In this document: positions 56,901 to 60,000 of the stretch, piece by piece
Layout of the letters: each line of letters opens with the position of its first letter
Position numbering within the stretch: position 1 is the first letter of the stretch
Assembly (NCBI GenBank): GCA_914767715.1
Contig: OU612069.1
Span: 16,119,387-16,179,386 of the forward strand
DNA: 60,000 nt
Direction: 5' to 3'
Source: Membranipora membranacea
Lineage: Eukaryota > Bryozoa > Gymnolaemata > Cheilostomatida > Membraniporidae
Translations under genes and position numbers: made by a program
The notes under the pieces: generated by a model
The model's input: only the letters and a program-made list of their open reading frames with translations
Told to the model about the DNA's origin: nothing
The model's database searches: none

Positions 56901-59900
56901 GAACTCAGGAATGATATCAAAAACCTAACTCTTTCACAATCACTTTGATGTTTTGGGTAAAATAAAACCTTGCCGGTGCACGGTTGTTAGTAGGAACTTT
57001 TGTGTAACCTTTGTTGATGTGATATTGAGGACTAGCAACCTTGTGATGAAATAAACCATAGTTGAATTCTAGTGGGTGGACACACACTGTTCTTAGGTGG
57101 CAAACCATACAATAATAATCATATGTGAGTACTGCACACGTATTATGTGTACAAGAAGACACTCAATTTGAAACGGTTTGGAATCTTTCAACTCATATCA
57201 TTGTTAATTTTAGTAATCTGAATGGAAAATGCACATCAACCTCTAAGTCTGAAGACCGTTGGACTACACCAGTATCTATACTTACTCCGTCAGCACCCTC
57301 AAAGGGGGCGGGGCCTGTACTCTCATAACTACGTTGTCTCTAAATACACCAAACAATCACCTAAGTGTGAGATTGATGATAGTGATCATAAAAGTTTGAA
57401 ACTCATTAAAGCTTTCAGGTAAACGCAAAACACCTTCTTGGCTGAACCCTAAGGTATTGGGGCGGGTTATCGAAAGTATTTATACAGTTATTTAAATCTT
57501 AACTAATCAATTGATAAATATTCACCTGTGACGCAGCACCGATAGTCTGACCTTCGGTGGGGTCATCTACTCCGACTCTGGAAATAACAAATCATTTCTT
57601 TAATGCTAAATTATAGCTCAATCCATGCTTGTTATTGCGTCGAGAGGATGTCCAATGTCATCCTCACCATAAACAGCAATTCTCATGATGAATGTCTATC
57701 CAATCACGGAACATGGCAATATCAAGCAAAGCATCAAACCAAACCTTTTAAAAAACCTTAGATTTTGTCTGCTTTGTGGTTTAGACTAACAGTGTCCCAC
57801 ATTAAATATGAGAACTTAAGCTATGCCTTACCTGATCTTGAGCCATTGTAGCATAGATAGAGTGAGAGCTCCACATCCTATAACTGTTATAATAACTAAT
57901 ACTATAGTGGTGGTAAGGAATATATTATCTCTCTGTAACGCTGATCCTGCCTGTCTTATAGCCAGGGCAAAGGCTATAGCTCCTCTGTAATATAAGATCA
58001 CCAAGTTACTATAAACGCCTATATTAATTTATAAATGCATATATTATTAATTATATTTGTATTATTTATAAGTTATTTCATAATGATTTCTCAATTTATT
58101 ATTATTATTATTATTAATCATTGATATTTTTTAATGATAATAATATAATTCATAATAAATTAATTTATATAAATATACGAAGGAAGCGGTTGTGCATACT
58201 ACTGAGTTATGCCCACATGGATGATAACAAGACAACTCCCAAATTTTTCAAGTTGGATCATTATGACTTGCCAAAATTATATCAATTGCACTGGAACAAA
58301 CTTTTAGCCTGACCGGTAAACAATGACCATCCAGAGTCTATTTGATTCGCCAAAAACTGCCAGACGTCAACAAAACATTTAATATCTAACTAAAAACCCA
58401 CAAATGTAATGTATCCCGTCATTATCTTCGTCCTCATTGATAATGTGGCATGTCAACTATCAACTATCTGGTCGTTGTAGTTGGCTTGTATGACATATGA
58501 TAAATTAAGTACTATAGCTTACAGGAAATTAAATGAAATATGGAACAACAAACTCAACAATTTTTGTCATATTTCATCATGTCACCCTAGGGGACAAATA
58601 TTAGCTAGTGTTTAGTTTAGCTAGTTTGGGGTGACTTAATGTTAGTTTGTGTAAATGTTTGATCTCCATATTTTCAAGCATGTTCGAAATGGAGAACTTT
58701 TCCCCCTGAGAATACTCTATTCTTCTAGGGTCTTTTGTTTTTATAACATATAATTTATGAACATATATAAATATATATTTCAATAATTTGTTATTATTAA
58801 TATATTGTTTACCTGAGACCAGAGAACATCATCATATGCTGGAATCTACGTTTTATTTTATTCTTTCTCCCCAGATTGAGTAGGGCTGATAGCGGATATA
58901 TGTTTACTGCTCTCGATACTATCATGGCTACCAGCGCTCCAAATATGAAATATGGATTCCACTCATTCGCTGTCAATAACAAGAATGTGATATAGTCATA
59001 GTTATATTTAGAGCCTGTCCTGCCCCCCCCCCACCGAACAAGCTTGTCAAGAAAGGCTAACCATGGCACCAGCTTAGACATGCTTAGACCAGCTTGATGC
59101 CTCAGAAATGCTACATCCTGCTAATTGAGAGCTACTTGGAGCAGCGTATCACAGCCTAATTCTCTCTCTTTGGACAGAGACGGATTCCAATTTTAACCAA
59201 ATATGTGAATAGGATGGCTGCGTAAGTGCGGGAATTGCAAGCCTATGTGCTAATAGCTTATATGTATAAGCATATGCACCTTTGGGCGAGACTCTACACT
59301 CATAGAATGCCATAACAATAGAATTTATATGTTTATGAGAATGCTACTTTGACAATGAGAACACATACCTTTAAATCTGCGAGTGAAAACTGACACGCCA
59401 ATATATAAGAAAACGAAGTTTTCTGTTATGAAGTTGAGTATCTCTATGACTTCCTTTGTCATCTTACGAGAATCTTCTGATAGATTGTTAAATGTGTAGT
59501 GAGCTTGAAATATTCCACAAAAGAGCACAGCCACAATACCTGTAATAGATGATACATTACATAATAATAATATATATAACATAATAATATATAGAAAATA
59601 ATACTTAAGGGTGAAGAAGAAGCCTAGATGCTATTATGCTTGAGACTAATTTAAGTGCACAAATTGTGTTTGGATGGCTGGTAGAAGCATTTTAATATCA
59701 ACAACTTTTCCACCCAACTGATTGGCAATGAAATGCTACTACCCGCTAAGACAAGCTTGTGACCCATAATGACAAGGCCTGGTTCATAACTGCAGCAGAG
59801 TGGGAAGACTTTGAGACTTACGAGCTGCGGCAAGACTGAAATCTTATGCTACTGTACACTAAAACACCCCTAGAGTTGTAAGACTTTTGCGTGATTGTTG

Positions 59901-60000
59901 ATCTGCTCAATAATATTCAAATCCAAAGTTCAGTGACAACTATACCTATGGGCAGATTTCATGACCGACTGATATTAGATCTTTGTTGGAAGCTATGAAC
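50969..60000 (-). CDS. Endosomal-type Na+/H+ exchanger, SLC9A6/7/9 family (3' part)
   Basis: Eight exons in frame: 59539-59369, 58969-58813, 57984-57832, 57577-57526, 55240-55140, 54427-54289, 54018-53935 and, less surely, 51058-50969 with the stop; about 314 aa. The 5' exons lie beyond the right edge. Diagnostic blocks: [75 protein letters not shown] followed by [13 protein letters not shown]. These match NHE6/7/9 rather than plasma-membrane NHE1 or NHE8. The cytosolic tail has a KPMLTN block after a Trp/Asp motif and an acidic segment [19 protein letters not shown], as in that subfamily. Such exchangers swap luminal H+ for Na+ or K+ and set endosome or Golgi pH. The last exon is 2.9 kb away; its acceptor, phase and acidic content fit, but another exon could intervene. 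Confidence 0.9.
51218..51298. repeat. Bulged hairpin in the exchanger's last intron
   Basis: The left arm 51218-51248 (CCTGGGTCTTTGG...CCCCC) pairs with 51265-51298, with two mismatches and a 3-base bulge and a loop of about 16 bases. It lies about 160 bases upstream of the final exon in transcription order. Confidence 0.85.
51310..53934. other. Large exchanger intron, no elements recognised
   Basis: Within the transcription unit of the exchanger. No exon with exchanger homology and no delimited repeat was found apart from the hairpin at 51218. A small undetected exon is possible. Confidence 0.4.
54789..55085. mobile_element. MITE-C copy 3, with internal inverted duplication
   Basis: Left end CAGTGTACTCCTCTTAATTA, preceded by TTA. 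It contains TGGTCCCTTCAGCCTAATAA and TGCATTCTTATGTCCC, the reverse of the cores in the other two copies. A second TGATCCCTTCAACGACATTA shows an internal duplication. Lies between exchanger exons 55240-55140 and 54427-54289. Confidence 0.65.
54995..55039. repeat. Perfect inverted repeat, 20-bp arms, 5-base loop
   Basis: GACATTAGAATGCATTGACA at 54995-55014 and its exact inverse at 55020-55039, within MITE-C copy 3. It looks like the join of two element halves in opposite orientation. Confidence 0.9.
55732..55952. mobile_element. MITE-B copy 3
   Basis: Left end CAATGTGTTGGCTCTGATTG, then TGGGTGGGAAAGAGCC. Right end GGCTCTCTTTTACACCC, then AGCCAATCACATCAGAG. Inverted ends of about 45 bp; lies in the exchanger intron between 57526 and 55240. 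Confidence 0.7.
56150..56265. repeat. CAGGTGTC/GACACCTG cluster with a 32-bp palindrome
   Basis: The words TGTCTGACA, CAGGTGTC and their inverses are repeated many times over about 115 bases. At 56207-56238 they form a perfect 32-bp palindrome centred on CATATG. Each CAGGTG/CACCTG is also an E-box, but no regulatory role is shown. Confidence 0.85.
56660..56909. mobile_element. MITE-G, about 250 bp with long inverted ends
   Basis: The left arm AGAGTTCTCAGACTAATCTA, then ATAAACAGCCCGTGGCCTAG and GATCAACCGAT, is inverted at 56815-56909 with about 10-15% differences. Arms close to 95 bp. In the same exchanger intron. Confidence 0.75.
59085..59215. mobile_element. Possible SINE tail remnant
   Basis: Contains GGACAGAGACGGATTCCAAT and TTTTAACC, close to the 3' part of the SINE at 19447 (GGACAGAGACAGACTTGCGA...TTTTAATCC). 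No tRNA head is attached. Lies between exchanger exons 59369 and 58969. Confidence 0.35.

Noticed and set aside
58121-58312. 63-aa plus-strand ORF at 58.1 kb
   Set aside because: AT-rich intronic sequence of the exchanger with no motif.

Overview
The window is AT-rich animal nuclear DNA. Its genes are split by GT-AG introns of about 0.2 to 3 kb and sit among many small transposable elements. The gene content (single-domain reeler proteins, an ankyrin-caspase fusion, DCUN1D, an endosomal-type Na+/H+ exchanger) and the repeat load suggest a marine invertebrate, perhaps a non-bilaterian such as a sponge. That placement is inference; nothing in the window names a species. Exons were built by hand from reading frame, splice sites and phase, and every junction given for the intact genes keeps the frame.

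Layout. 1-5.8 kb: a tRNA-derived SINE, a 5'-truncated LINE with a frameshift (about 0.6-2.5 kb, + strand) and a more decayed LINE tail (- strand). 6.4-30 kb: a tandem family of small secreted reeler-domain genes, all on the minus strand. Three look intact (A 6479-8063, B 21563-22842, C 27055-29784), with the same three-exon, phase 1 / phase 2 structure. A fourth is an orphan exon (D, 15418-15534). Between them lie duplicated non-coding blocks, MITEs, short tandem repeats and decayed retroelement ORFs. 32.9-39.1 kb: a DCUN1D1/2-like gene (cullin neddylation), minus strand, with MITEs packed into its last intron. 39.1-43.1 kb: mostly repeats and weak ORFs. 43.2-47.9 kb: a five-exon plus-strand gene encoding about 801 aa, with ankyrin repeats followed by a complete p20-p10 caspase domain and a C-terminal CMIM, which fits a CaaX farnesylation box. 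51.0-60.0 kb: the 3' half of an SLC9A6/7/9-type Na+/H+ exchanger on the minus strand, running off the right edge.

The genes are unrelated housekeeping and immune or death-type functions, not one pathway. The most notable item is the ankyrin-caspase protein. It keeps the catalytic His and Cys and both substrate-pocket Arg positions, has no DED or CARD that I can see, and ends in a putative prenylation signal. The last two codons of that signal and the stop lie inside an 11-bp tandem repeat. The second theme is the reeler array, which appears to have grown by local duplication. The third is a set of inverted-repeat elements, including two strong hairpins and a 32-bp perfect palindrome.
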